From contig NC_089451.1 of the NCBI RefSeq assembly GCF_026210795.1, positions 1 through 64,000 on the forward strand: a stretch of 64,000 nt of DNA. Reading direction: 5' to 3'. Positions 12,481 to 24,336 of this stretch are shown in pieces. The stretch comes from Rhizophagus irregularis. Taxonomy: Eukaryota > Glomeromycota > Glomeromycetes > Glomerales > Glomeraceae. The first letter of the stretch is position 1. Each line of letters begins with the position of its first letter. The translations under genes and the position numbers were made by a program. The notes under the pieces were generated by a model. That model ran no database searches. It was not told the DNA's origin and worked only from the letters and a program-made list of their open reading frames with translations.

Positions 12481-12981
12481 ACAAAAAAATAATACATGAA
12501 AAAAATTATAAAATGTAAATACAGATTATTGTCTACTACAATTTATTCAGTATATTCTCAGTGTATTCTCTTTTACAAGATAGTCCTTTAATAATACCTT
12601 CAGTGAAAATTATACCAATAAAGCTTATATACTAATTATAGTAAACTTAGTAACGCATTATAGATGTGGTTGAAAACTACCTTATCAAAAGTGTAATTAT
12701 TGTAGAAATGACATTATTTTATTTTAAATTAGTTTTAAATCAGATTTAAATCTTTAAATTAATTTTGAACTAATTTCTATTTTTTGCCATTTAGGTTATA
12801 TGTATAGATATACAAGATGGTAGTCTAAAAGCGTTTCCTATTACCAGGCTTTATGACTGTGTTTGTATGATAAAAGAATTTCAAACTGCTAACTGCTACT
12901 CTTCTTTTTTCAGCATGTAGCAACTCATGAAAATTCAGCCAAATTCAACTAACCTTTCTGCAAAGGTATGTAAGCTGCACG
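12481..12981. other. AT-rich intergenic DNA
   Basis: No gene or repeat boundary is recognised before the target duplication gctgcacg at 12974-12981. Confidence 0.5.
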
Positions 12982-13777
12982 TAGGGATTGGAATCAATCC
13001 TCAAAATAAAATCGATTTAAGAATCGATTAATCACGATTAATCGAATCTCAAGATTCGATTCTAAGATTCGATTTTCGATTTCGATTAAATCGATTCTAA
13101 TCGATTCTATGCGTCATAAAAAAAAATTGATCATTATTCATAATTAAATTTGTGACGCAACAATTTTAATAGGCAAAAAATCTATTTTTTTTTTTTACAG
13201 TAATTTTGCTTATTTTATATGGGTATTGCTAAATCTCACTGCTGGCTTAATTTCGGCTGGAATTATAATTTGCCCGGAGTTAATCATGTGATCTAATAAA
13301 AACTTTAATGGGTTCCGTTTATAAGCAAATATTCTTGTGTAACTTTACTGCATAAATCATTAAATCACTTATTTCGTAATGGTTAAAAGTGGTCTAAATA
13401 ACCCAAAAGTAAGTCATTTAGACCACTTTTAACCATTAATTAAAAGTCAAACTTTTTTTATTATGTTACATGATTAACTCCGGCCAAATTATAATTTCGG
13501 CCGAAATTAAGTGGTGAAAAACACCTGCAGTGAGATTTAGCAACGCCCTATTTATTTATTTTACATATAAATTAAAGTAATTTACTGTGTAATAATTAAA
13601 TGAAAATAATTAATTTATATAAAATAATAAAAAATAAATTAATTAATTAAAAACTATTTTAATAAAATATTATAAATGCTAAAAAAAAAATCGAATTACT
13701 GCACCACAATAAAAGATTCGATTTTTTAATTCGATTTTTGATTAATTCGATTTTGCTAGAATCGATTCCATTCTCTA
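12982..13777. mobile_element. hAT-like MITE (TAGGGATTGGAATC ends) with nested element
   Basis: Inverted ends TAGGGATTGGAATC / GATTCCATTCTCTA with an exact 8-bp target duplication gctgcacg (12974-12981 and 13778-13785). TAGGG...GGAAT ends with 8-bp TSD are typical of hAT. The arms are packed with aatcgatt/cgattaatcg motifs. The middle, about 13218-13550, is a second inverted-repeat element with ends gggtattgctaaatctcactgc / gcagtgagatttagcaacgccc. There is no transposase. Confidence 0.8.
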
Positions 13778-13953
13778 GCTGCACGTGTTATGTTTTATTA
13801 ATGAGAAATATATTAATGATAATTGCTATTCACTAATTAATTCTTTAAATTGTTGAAAAGGTAACGAGCTTCTAATTTTGGTAAAATTCAATGAAAATTG
13901 AGGCGATCACTTATGACCTCTTTTCTGTGCAATGCATTTCTGAAATCTGTAAT

Positions 13954-14490
13954 GCAAAAATTATCTTCTTGACTCTTCTCATATTACTTTCTTGACTCAG
14001 TCAAAATATGCATGATTATCTATGACAAAAATGTTCCTTTCTTGACCTAAAACGTGATTGTAATAAACAAAAAAGAAATATTTTATTTTTTATTTATATT
14101 TAACAAAAATAGCATGCAATCTGTCTTTTGCGAGTTGTGAGTATGATCAATACTTTTTTATTTCTACAATATTGATAAAATTAAAATAATTTTATTTTAT
14201 TTACAAAAGATAGCTGATAAAAAGATTACATTTAAGAGAAATACATTAATTAGGTAATAAATACTAGCATAAAACTAAATATTAAAATAAAAAAAACAAT
14301 AAATTATTTTATCATTAATCATTAGTGATAAAAAAATTTAATCTTTGTATATATCTCTTGAAAAATTATGAAAATAAGAAAAATAACAACGCGTTAATGT
14401 TTTTTTGCAGGTTAAGAAAAGAACATTTTTGTCATACATAATCATATTTTATTCAAGTCAAAAAAGTAATATGAGGAGGATCAATTTGCA
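13954..14490. mobile_element. Inverted-repeat MITE abutting the MULE left end
   Basis: About 80-bp imperfect inverted arms (13954-14050 against 14410-14490) sharing catattactttcttgac-type sequence. Flanking nonamers atctgtaat (13945-13953) and atctgtgat (14491-14499) match at 8 of 9 positions, compatible with a Mutator-type 9-bp duplication. No coding capacity. Confidence 0.6.
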
Positions 14491-14499
14491 TCTGTGATG

Positions 14500-14712
14500 C
14501 AAAAGTATCGGACTTGACCCTCCTCGTGGTACTTTCTTGACCTGATCAAATATGCAGATTTATGCATAATAATAAATGTATTTTTCTTGACCTGATCAAA
14601 TATGCAAGTTAATGCGTAATGATAAATAGATTTTTCTTGACTCAGTAATGTGATAAATGATACTGTGATTATTGTGATAATTTTTGTGAAAATGTGATGT
14701 TGATTACGCGAA
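14500..14712 (+). repeat. Left terminal inverted repeat of MULE-like element
   Basis: The stretch beginning gatgcaaaagtatcggactt is repeated in inverted orientation at about 20617-20840 with only scattered mismatches over about 215 bp. It contains two copies of cttgacctgatcaaatatgca. Long terminal inverted repeats flanking a degenerate MULE transposase are the classic Mutator layout. Confidence 0.8.
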
Positions 14713-15798
14713 AGTGTGCTTATGCGAAAATTTTTATTTCTCCGCAATGGGCATTATGTTACATAAATTGTATACGGTAGTAAAGTATTTCTTTAAATAT
14801 TCTTATTATAAAATATGAATAAACTTGTAATATTCTTTTATTAATATGTATTTGCTAATTTTAGTTTGAAAATGAATACTGTAGCAAAAAAAAGTGTTCA
14901 ATTATTAGGTTAAAATTTCTATTTTCTAATAGAAAGGTAAGAACTAAAAAGTATTGTTTATTTAGTAAATGTTAGAGCTACTAATGAAAATACATGTTAT
15001 AAGTATTTGGTAATCTCGCAGAATTATTAATGTAAGTAAATTGTTTTAAGTTGTTCAGAAATAAGGGGTAACTGTAAATTAACTGTTCTTGAGAATTATT
15101 ATAGGAATTATTAGGAACTGTATAAGTTGAATATATGGGTTGGAAAGAAATATTCGTATGTAAAGGAAATGTAATTGGGGTAGATAAAGGAAGACTGGTG
15201 GTAGTATTTAAATCAAAATATGGATTATATGAAGTTATATTATTATTATTTTCGTATGTGAGTGATTCCAAATTAGATTTATTTTCCTGTAATTATAAGA
15301 CATCATTAAATAAATGTACTTTTTTCTGTATAATTTTAGGAAAATAAATGATTACCTTATGTGCATGAATTTGTTTTTGAGTACGTTTTGTTGTTCTTTG
15401 TTGAATTGAAAAGGATTCATTATTTTCTAAGCTACATAAAATTCGTGATGGCTTCCTTGGTTTTGCTGATGACTTTGGTGGAGCTCCAGTAGTACTAAAT
15501 TTACGTTTATTATCATTTAATTCTGAATGGAAAGGATCTTTATTTAAATCTGATTGCTTATTAGTATTTGGCCAAAAGATTCTGGAACCTAAAAAAATAT
15601 TAATATTAATTGAAATAATTAAATTATTGATTAAATTAATAATTATAATACCTTGTAGTTCGAATAGCCTTAAAATTTCATTATAAGCTACATCAATATC
15701 TACTTTGTAAATTAATTTATTTTTTTTTTCTGCAGAAATAATGCGCTCCTTATTTTTAAAATAAACTACTAGTTGATTTTTAACTTCTCGTGTGTACG

Positions 15799-17313
15799 CA
15801 TAAAGATGTTAGCCGTAATTGATTGGCCGATGCCGTAATATTACAGCATACAGCATTACAGTTATGACACTTTTCGTAATACTGTAATTAGGCTGTAATA
15901 CTGTAATTGGGTCGTAATGCTGTAATTAGGTCGCAATGCTATAATTAGGCTGTAATGTCGTAATTTTTAATGGCATAAAAATTTAAAATAAAAGTAATGA
16001 ATTATAAAAGTAAATTACAATAGTTTATATGTCGTGTAATTTTAATTTTTAGGGGGTACATAAGACGCGTCGCGTTTTTTTTTGTATTTTGTATACGCGT
16101 TCGTAAAGATGTTAGCCGTAACTGTAATATTAAGACACAGTGTCGTATGTAATAGGTTGCAACCTATCTACATTAAAAAGCAAAAGTTGTAATGCTGTAA
16201 TTAGGTTGTAATGCCATAATTAGGTCGTAATACTGTAATTAGGTCTTAATGCCGTAACTAATCCGTAATGCCGTAATTCCGAAATTACGTATGTAATTTC
16301 GGCCAGAATTATGCACTTAATTTTAGCAGAAATTAACAAATATCCTAAAAAGGAAAGTGTTGTTACACAAAATTCCAGTGTCGTTCCCACTAAAATCAAT
16401 TTTTGTGGAACGGCTATCGCCAAAAAAGGAAAGATCTGCATTCCCGTTTTGGCTGAATTATGATTTTCGGCTGAAATTACATGTTTAAGTGAAATTACGT
16501 TAATTTCGGCCGGAATTATATTTCGGATTTCGGATTTCGGATTTTAGGAAATATGTGACCGTGTAATTTCAATTTTAAGGGGTAAATAATATCAATAATA
16601 ATAATAATAATAATTTTTTTTTTGTAAAAAAGTTTATATGTAAATTATGCATAAAATCATCTAATTATTAAAGATATTATGCTAATTTAATATAAATTTT
16701 TTGAAAAAAACTTAATATTTCCCACCTTCCACCTCTGACCACCCACCCCTAGGGATTTTAGTTCATTATATAATTTTTTTCTTTACACGAACGCGTATAC
16801 AAAATACAAAAAAAAACGTGACGCGTCTTATGTACCCCCTAAAAATTAAAATTACACGACATATAAACTATTGTAATTTACTTTTATAATTTATTACTTT
16901 TATTTTAAATTTTTATGTCATTAAAAATTACGACATTACAGCCTAATTATAGCAGGACCCCGAAATATATATGTAGAGGTCAGGTTCAGAAGTGGTCCAA
17001 AATACGCATTCTTTCAGGGCCAGAATTACGATAATTTCAGCTATTATCTAAATTAGGAAATATTATTTTGGCTGAGATTATCCATAGAAGGAATGATCTA
17101 CATGATTTTTTTGACTCATTATACGCAAACTTTGACCTGACCCTTTTATGTATATTTCGGGGTCCTATTATAGCATTGCGACCTAATTACAGCATTACGA
17201 CCCAATTACAGCATTACGGTCTAATTATAGTATTACAAAAAGTGTCATAACTGTAATGCTGTATGCTGTAATATTACGGCATCGGCCAATCAATTACGGC
17301 TAATATCTTTATG
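15799..17313. mobile_element. Long-TIR element inserted in the MULE gene
   Basis: Both ends carry cataaagatRttagccg, and the inverted match continues through ttggccgatgccgtaatatta for over 80 bp. A second matched pair, including acgcgtatacaaaatacaaa, lies at about 15950-16110 and 16795-16950. The subterminal zones repeat gtaatgctgtaattaggtc. A further inverted patch with ttcggccg motifs sits at 16280-16530. I could not find a target duplication. No transposase. An F2 MITE (16954-17166) is inserted in the right arm. Confidence 0.65.
16954..17166. mobile_element. F2 MITE (AGGACCCCGAAATATATATG ends)
   Basis: A 213-bp element with inverted ends aggaccccgaaatata / tatatttcggggtcct and an exact 8-bp target duplication attatagc (16946-16953 and 17167-17174). 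The ends, and subterminal atacgcaaa motifs, match those of the transposon at 52127-62902. It is therefore likely a deletion derivative mobilised by that transposase. Confidence 0.85.
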
Positions 17314-18304
17314 GATAACTAAATTTGTTAAAAAAAATTTAATTAATTATTAAATATATTATTTGTTGATTTACTTGAAAAATTAAAATTTACCGGATTG
17401 ACCAAGATATATTCCAGTGTGTAAAATTTTTTCCTATTGTTTTCATTATATGAAACCAACAGAGTATTGAACCACGTAGTAAATTTTGTATAGCAATTTT
17501 TGACGGTCGATGTTTATTAATCATTACGAATGGATTCCATAATTGTGTATTTGCATATTTACTTATTCTTTCAAATCCATTTTCAGATGGTAAATCTTGG
17601 TAATACCATTCATGATTACATCCTTTATGATCACAAGGAATGTTTTGTTTAATTGTTTGAATAGCTAATCAAATGATCCAGTTGTTTTCTTTATTAGACC
17701 TGTATATAAATAAATAAATTAATTAATTAATATTAATTATAACAACTTTAAATAAAATTGTATTTCATACTAACCAAAAGCTAATGGTGTAGCATATCCT
17801 GCATTATTTTCAATTACCATTGTCAAAACCAGAGCATGATCATTATTAAGATCATATTTGCCATCTAGACCAATACAGAAATTCCCAAATTTTTTACCAT
17901 TTTTTAACCATAAATCATTTGATAAAGTTAATTGATAATAGTGATCTGGATGATCTTCTGGTGCTAATGGATTCAGCTGCTGGTAATAAAACACATAGCC
18001 TTTTACTTTGAGAATTTCTGTTACTAAGTAGTGAAGAATAGTCCATGAACCAGAATTTTCTTTTAATCGTCTATCATCTCTTTTAATAAAACTCCCTAGT
18101 TTAATATTATTACAAACTTCGCGTTGTTCATTTAAAGTTTCTTTTAATATTTCTTCATTTTCACAATTATAAGGTGCAAGTAATTTCATTTTAATTTCTT
18201 TAGTTGTTTTGCAATCAGATCTTCTACTTAAAATAATTTTATCCTGTATCTCTCTTGTAAGATTGATTTTAGAAATACTTGGAGTATAAGAATTTAGTAC
18301 ATTT

Positions 18305-19946
18305 CACAGGTCGAAAAGTGAAAAATCAGGCATCAATCAGTCACCAATCAGTCACCAATCAGGTAGCTGATTGGTGACCGATTGGTGACTGATTGGCATT
18401 TTCGCCAAATACCGTTGAGATCCCCCAATTCCCTCTGTCATCAATTTACAGAGTTGCCACATCGAACGGGCATTCCCATGGTCGAACGAACAAATAATCG
18501 AACGAACGAACAATTAAACGAACAAGCAAATAATCAACGTCATAATTAACAAACAACATAATCAACGAACAACGTACAACAACATTCTTGGTTCACGACA
18601 TAAATAGCGTTAGTAATATAAAACATTAAACGATATAAAATAAATTTTACTTCTCTAAATTTTCCCCAAATTATATCCACTTTTACCTTTAATTACAAAC
18701 TTCAATAGCTCTCACTACGAATTATTACTTTTCAAAAATGTATATTTAATTCATCTTAAATTTCCATTTTATTCAATTAAAATTAATTAAGCGAACATTA
18801 ATTAAAGTTTAGGGCGAACCTATTACCTTTAATTAATATTATACTTCATTAACAAATAATTAAATTTAACTTATATTTTTATTGAGTTCTGTGGATGGGA
18901 ACTAAGGAATTACCTTGAATTCCGCTCTCTATATATACAATTTTTATGCTACTTTCTATTCTATCTATATACTATCTTTTATGTTCTTTTTACATATTAT
19001 CTTTGAACTATCTTTCTAATATACTATCTATATTTTAAATACGCTATCTTTTAATATGCTATCTTTTTATATATGTTCTTTTTAATATATTATCTTTTAC
19101 GTTCCATCTTTATACTATCTTTTTATATTATCTTTTACATTATTTTGTGTTCTTTAATCTTTCTGACATTATTTTATATGTTCTTTTAATTCGCTTTATG
19201 TGTTTTGCTTATAATCTATCTTTTGTGGCTTATAATTATTCTTTCTTATCGTTCTTATTGTTAAAGATTGCTAAGCCGCAATTGATCGACTCTATTTATC
19301 CTATTGGTTCCTTGTCAATCATTCAATAAATATTACATCATGTAGATCATTACTCTTCCTAAATGTTTATCAACATTATAGATATCACTTAGTTTATATA
19401 TCACTAAAAATTTGAGTTCGTAAAAATTATGGGATTCCTATTACTCTTCCTAAATGTTTATCCTTTTCGGCTAATTATTTATCCATCTACGCCAATCCAT
19501 AATTAATTTGTTCGTTCTTAATATTTAATAATTACATTTGGTGGTTGAATTTTATCATCTTTTCGTGCTTGATATTCGACCGTTTACACCGTCACCAATC
19601 AGGCAGTTTGCTAACTTTTGATCCAGTGATCAGAAAAAAATGAAATATAGCTCATCTCAACAAGATGAATCTAATGGTAGTAAAATCACATTTTTAGGAT
19701 TAATAGTTAATAAAATATTAAATAAAATATAAATGATACATTTTTATTTTTATATTTTACTTAATTTCTCATCAAGTATTAATCCTAGAAATGCAATTTT
19801 ACTACCATTAGATTCGTTATTGTGAGACGATTCCAATGAGCTATATTTTATTTTTTTCTGATCACTGGATCAAAAGTTAGCAAACTGCCTGATTGGTGAC
19901 CGATTGGTGACTAATTGATGCTTGATTTTTCACTTTTTGACCTGTG
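18305..19946. mobile_element. CACTA-like MITE with CACAGGTCGAA ends, split by a solo LTR
   Basis: The inverted ends are CACAGGTCGAAAAGTG / CACTTTTTGACCTGTG, with a 3-bp target duplication ttt (18302-18304 and 19947-19949). CAC-type ends plus 3-bp TSD fit the CACTA/EnSpm superfamily. The interior is palindromic: both arms contain gattggtgaccgattggtga and ctggatcaaaagttagcaaa. Without the LTR the element would be about 465 bp. Confidence 0.75.
18416..19588. repeat. Solo gypsy LTR, 1173 bp
   Basis: It starts TGAGATCCCCCAATTCC and ends CCGTTTACA, like both LTRs of the 32-43 kb gypsy element, and is similar over its length. Flanking ccgt (18412-18415 and 19589-19592) is a 4-bp target duplication (5 bp if the shared A is counted). 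It is a product of LTR-LTR recombination. It is more diverged from the full element than the two LTRs are from each other, so it belongs to an older insertion. Confidence 0.9.
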
Positions 19947-20616
19947 TTTGGTGGCAAACTGAATGTGTTCCAGTTATTTTAATACGTAAGGGTTTATCAG
20001 ATTTTAACCAGGATAATTTTGACTCTGATATAACGCGAATTTTGCAAAGATGCATATCATGATAATTTTTAAGATTATTTGAAAAATTATGATTTGGACA
20101 ATTCTCTTTACAATTACCAATACTACCACATTCCCTTTGGCATTTATTTCCTTCTCCAGCACAGTACATCACCCAGAACTAACATAATTTATCTTTCTTA
20201 TTACCAGATTCTATTTCCCTAATATATTCTTCTCCTATAGGTGTTAAACATATAGTATCATCAATTCTATTAGTGAACATAGTTTCTCCCTTATTAGTCT
20301 TCCATTCAATAAAGTCTATAGCACCTTCAATACGACTAACAGTTATAATATTTTGTTTAATTAAATCCAGAGTCTTCTTCCTACTCTGGCACTTCAGTCT
20401 GGTACTTTTTAATAAAGGATGTTTAGAAATATACCATTCAGCAATCTGACTAAATGGTATATTGACTGTTCCATCATCATTGTATTGTATCAAACTTTCG
20501 TTTATATTTGCAAAAATTGTAAAAAAAAACAGAAAAAAAAAGACCAAGAAAAAAAGATCGAAATTAAAGCTAAGCCATAATTTCACGCGTTATATTAATT
20601 ACATCACGTGATTCAA

Positions 20617-20840
20617 CATCACTTTTTCACAAAAATTATCACAATAATCACAGTATCATTTATCACATTACCAAGTCAAGAAAAATCTATTTATCATTAA
20701 TTCATTACGCATTAACTTGCATATTTGATCAGGTCAAGAAAAATACATTTATTGTTATACATAAATCTGCATATTTGATCAGGTTAAGAAAGTACCACGA
20801 GGAGGGTCAAGTCCGATACTTTTGCATCTGTGACGCTAAA
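20617..20840 (-). repeat. Right terminal inverted repeat of MULE-like element
   Basis: Reverse complement of 14500-14712, ending at acttttgcatctgtgac. Just downstream (20815-20970) the same agtccgatacttttgcatctgtgac block recurs in direct orientation near 20940, suggesting a further terminal fragment. Confidence 0.8.
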
Positions 20841-21020
20841 GTATTAGACTTGACCCATGACGTGGTGCTAACTTGACCCTCCTGCATGCACGTTATCAAT
20901 CCTATATATGGAGTATTGTAAAATATATGTGATCAAAGGTCAAGTCCGATACTTTTGCATCTGTGACAGTTATTGTCGATCAATACTATACTAGGAAGGA
21001 GATAGGAAGGAGTGATGTTT

Positions 21021-21026
21021 ACGCGT
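21021..21026 (+). promoter_or_regulatory. ACGCGT (MCB-like) site upstream of RFC
   Basis: ACGCGT in tgtttacgcgtcactg, about 195 bp upstream of the RFC start codon. ACGCGT is the MluI cell-cycle box bound by MBF-type factors at fungal G1/S genes. Function here is inferred. Confidence 0.4.
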
Positions 21027-21196
21027 CACTGATCACGTGCAACCACGAGTTCAGTATCTGAGGGACTTAGAATTTTTTTCGTGCCAAAAATTTATTTGTC
21101 ACCCGTTATCTGTCACCGTGATCGGCATAACCTGTCACAGATTTCAGAGAATTTTTGTCGATCGAACAAACCGTGAAGGTATATAAAAATTCGTAA

Positions 21197-21202
21197 ACGC
21201 GT
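21197..21202 (+). promoter_or_regulatory. ACGCGT (MCB-like) site 19 nt upstream of RFC ATG
   Basis: The context acgcgtaaaataaa is shared exactly with the CKS1 promoter at 24403. Both genes act at DNA replication or cell-cycle entry, which fits MBF-type control. The position so close to the ATG would place it in or near the 5' UTR. Confidence 0.5.
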
Positions 21203-21220
21203 AAAATAAAGCAACTTGCA

Positions 21221-22930
21221 ATGGGTTCGTTTTTTCGGAATCAAGACACTCGCTCTAGATCGACAAAAGATTCTACTTCGTGCTTACCATGGATAGAAAA
21301 ATAGTAATGAAGTTTTATTTTATTTATTTTTTTTTTAAACGTTGTAAATGAGTTTTTATAAGTATACCGTAACTTTCTCAATATATCTTATAAGAAAATT
21401 TTTTATTTTAGCCGTCCAAAGTCCTTAAACAATATAAGTGCTCAAGAAGAAACTTTAATTACCTTGAATCATTTTAAAGATAGTGTAAGTTGTTAATATT
21501 AATTTCAGACGTTTCAATAAAAAAAAACTTATGTATTCCCTTTTAAAAGTTACCTCATATGTTATTTTATGGCCCTCCGGGTACTGGGAAAACTTCTACA
21601 ATCTTGGCACTTGCACGTGAATTATTCGGGTATAGAATTTATGTTAAATAGCTAAAACATTGTATTTTAAGGTAAACAAATATTTAATTGATAGTTCAGA
21701 ACTGATGAAATCTCGTGTCTTGGAATTAAATGCTTCGCATGAGCGTGGAATTAGTGTGATCAGGGAGAGAGTAAAAAACTATGCACGGTCATGTATTGTT
21801 GGCGATAGTGATAGGTGATTTGCATACGATCTTTTAATTTAAAATTTCACATTTCGAAGATTTTGCTATGTCTTAACATATTTTATTTTGATATACAGGA
21901 ATAAATGTCCAGGTTTTAAGATTATAATTCTGGACGAAGCCGATTCTTTAACGAAAGACGCTCAAGAGGCATTGAGACGCATAATAGAAAAATACTCTGA
22001 ACTCACTCGGTTTTGTCTTATTTGCAATCAAGTATCGTGGTAGGTTTATAGAAAACATTGCGACTTTTTTATCTTATCAACTCGTTTAACATAACGAAAC
22101 ATATTGTTTTAGTATTATTCCTGCGTTGAAATCTCGTTGTACATTATTTCGATTCAAGAGCATAGGCACTGAAAATATGAGAAATCGCCTTAGTTATATA
22201 TGTGAACAAGAAGGAATCAACTATTATTCAGAGGTTGTAATTTTTTACGTGTAATTTTATATGTAAAACTTAGAAGATTACGTGTAATAAATTATAAAAA
22301 TATGCAATAAATTTATTCAACTTATTTAGGCGCTAGATGAATTGATTAAAGACTCTCAAGGAGATCTAAGAAAGGCGATTACTTGGCTCAATAATGCATC
22401 TAAACTTCACAAGAATGATCGAGTCACAGTCGATACAATTAAAGAAACTGTCGGGGTAATAAATTGACGTTAAATTTATATTATAATGCTATAAAAGTGC
22501 TATAAAAATCTTGTTTTATACTATGACTTATTAGAGACTCAAGGCTAGGATTTTTTAATTCTCAAATAAACAGATTGTACCGGACGACATAATTAATGAC
22601 TTAATTGAAAGTGCTGCGAGCAAATCTTATGATAAAATTCAAGAAACCGTAAGTAATGTCATTGCATCTGGATATTTTGGAAAGCAAATAATAGAACAGG
22701 TAAAGTCAAATTCATAACATGCATACTTTTTTCGACAATGTAATTATTTTATTAATGTAAAATTTTATCAGGTTTTCTTTCAGGTTCTTCAAGATTTACG
22801 ATTTAGTGAAAATCATAAGTGTAATATAGGAGAAAGTATAGGCATAGTAGATAAACGATTAGTTGATGGAGGTAGTGAGTTTTTCCAAGTTCTTTCTTTG
22901 TTGTGTAAAATTTCTGAAAATATGAACTAG
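21221..22930 (+). CDS. RFC2: Replication factor C small subunit (yeast Rfc2 / human RFC4 type)
   Basis: Nine exons join in phase to 338 residues: 21221-21303, 21412-21484, 21550-21629, 21695-21814, 21899-22039, 22113-22233, 22330-22455, 22574-22699 and 22784-22930. RFC loads the PCNA clamp at primer-template junctions. Seen in order: WIEKYRPKSL at the N-terminus, Walker [26 protein letters not shown], Walker [17 protein letters not shown], the SRC arginine-finger motif in [10 protein letters not shown], and a collar-type C-terminus. The [16 protein letters not shown] and RELFG segments favour the yeast Rfc2/human RFC4 orthologue. Odd points: the nearly invariant NASDERG box reads NASHERG, and the expected Arg in NYVSRII is a Cys produced across a splice junction. 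It may be a diverged paralogue. It is convergent with CKS1. Confidence 0.88.
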
Positions 22931-23631
22931 AAATTGCTGTCAAATGTTCAAAAAAATTATTGAATAAGAAATATATGCCAAATTAAATACGATTAAAAAG
23001 ATTGGCTCTTAAATATTATAATAGTTTGACTTAACGATCTAATTGTCGCACTACGGAATATTGGACTAAATTGGTAATAAACAACGTAGATTATTTGATT
23101 CTCATTTTTGTACTTTATTCCAGTTAAAATAGTTAAAATGCGCATAATTAATATTTAATAGTAAATTGGCACAAGGTGATATAACTAAATTATGATATTC
23201 TTTTTATTTGTTATACGTATACTGTCCACGAGCTTAATGCATTGTATGTCATTTATAGCATGAAATTGAACTCATATTGCACGTAAAAATCCATATAAAT
23301 TGTAGATAAATACAATTCTCTTTTTGATTAACCCTTGTTAAATTTTTTGAATCACGCACTGTTTACCGGATTGTCTAACATCTAAGAACTATATCTTGCA
23401 AATAATTCCTTTGAAAATTTTGAAAATGTATCAATAAGGTTTACGTATTGTTAATTAAGATTATTTTGATTTGATTATTTGACTAACGCAAAATTTAAAA
23501 TATTTCACATTCTTTATTTATAAAGAAAATCAACTAAAATTATAAAAAAACGAAAATTTTTTAATCTCATTTCCCATCTCACATTATAAAATACGAACCC
23601 TATATTTATCTAACTATTCAAGAGTCGTGAT
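22931..23631. other. Convergent 3' flanks of RFC and CKS1
   Basis: AT-rich, about 700 bp between the two stop codons. I see no gene or repeat. Confidence 0.6.
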
Positions 23632-24336
23632 TTATTGCGGATTTTCATTTGGATTTTCATTTGGATTTTGATTTTGATTTGGAACGGGATATTTTAATTG
23701 ATAATCCTTTTCACGTTTAAAGAGTAAGATGTGAGGTTCAGGAGAGTGAATTAAATAATGTTCCCAACCTTGAGATTGAATTACGCCATAACTTCTCCAT
23801 TCATCCTCTGATAATAATTTATTGGGAGGTAAGAATTGAGCAATTTCTTTTGGTAGAGTAACGTGTCTATATTCAGAAATATCATCGTAATATCTTGGAG
23901 AATAATATATGAAATCAGCGTATTCTCTTATATAATATTCTCTACGTTCTTCATATGTTGCGTATTTTAATCTTTCTTCAATTTTACGACGTTCCTCTTG
24001 AGTGAGTCTCTTTGGCTCTGGCTGCTGCTGTTGTTGCTGTTGTTGGAGTTGCGGTTGTTGGGGAGGCTGCGGTTGCTGGAGCTGGAGTTGGAGCTGAAGC
24101 TGGGGCTGTTGTGGCTGTTGCTGTTGAACCAACTGTTTTTGCTGAATTTGTTTTTGTTGGAACTGTTTTTGCTGAAACTGTTTTTGTTGGAACTGTTTCT
24201 GTTGGAACTGTTTTTGTTGTTGGAGCTGTTGTTGATGTTTTTGTTGTTGTTGATGTTGTTGTTTTTGTTGTTGATGTTTTTGTTGATAATGGAAATGTTG
24301 CTGTTGTAGATTATGGACGGGAGGTTGTCCTTGCAT
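23632..24336 (-). CDS. CKS1: Cyclin-dependent kinase regulatory subunit (CKS1/Suc1) with N-terminal poly-Q
   Basis: A single-exon 234-residue protein. Residues 1 to about 107 are almost pure Gln with His, Leu, Pro and Lys. From about residue 112 a complete CKS domain follows: [20 protein letters not shown], a [11 protein letters not shown] segment, the [17 protein letters not shown] core, and the hinge [15 protein letters not shown] proteins bind CDK1 and phosphorylated substrates and are needed for mitotic entry and exit. The tail is [15 protein letters not shown]. Budding-yeast Cks1 has its Gln-rich part at the C-terminus; here it is N-terminal. The opposite strand of the CAG-type repeat gives long false ORFs. 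It is divergently transcribed from TAF9. Confidence 0.93.
   Translation of the reverse strand: MQGQPPVHNLQQQHFHYQQKHQQQKQQHQQQQKHQQQLQQQKQFQQKQFQQKQFQQKQFQQKQIQQKQLVQQQQPQQPQLQLQLQLQQPQPPQQPQLQQQQQQQQPEPKRLTQEERRKIEERLKYATYEERREYYIREYADFIYYSPRYYDDISEYRHVTLPKEIAQFLPPNKLLSEDEWRSYGVIQSQGWEHYLIHSPEPHILLFKREKDYQLKYPVPNQNQNPNENPNENPQ

Larger units (their letters stand above)
14981..20586 (-). pseudogene. MULE-like transposase pseudogene, interrupted by two elements
   Basis: Minus-strand coding pieces run 20586-20179, 20172-19950, 18300-17770, about 17695-17390, 15805-15650 and on to about 14981. Recognisable parts include CQRECGSIGNCKENC, the IGLDGKYDLNNDHALVL segment expected for a MULE DDE domain, and KHRPSKIAIQNLL...LCWFHIMKTIG downstream. 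Breaks are an in-frame TAG after DKLC (about 20177), an in-frame TGA in the NNWII*LAIQTI segment (about 17670), a frameshift near the CACTA insertion, plus insertions at 15799-17313 and 18305-19946. The C-terminal part (15300-14981) is low-complexity Asn/Ser/Pro/Thr. This is a dead copy. Confidence 0.7.

Noticed and set aside
14481-14747. 88-residue minus-strand ORF
   Set aside because: It lies almost wholly in the MULE inverted end and is mirrored by the other end; no protein family is visible.
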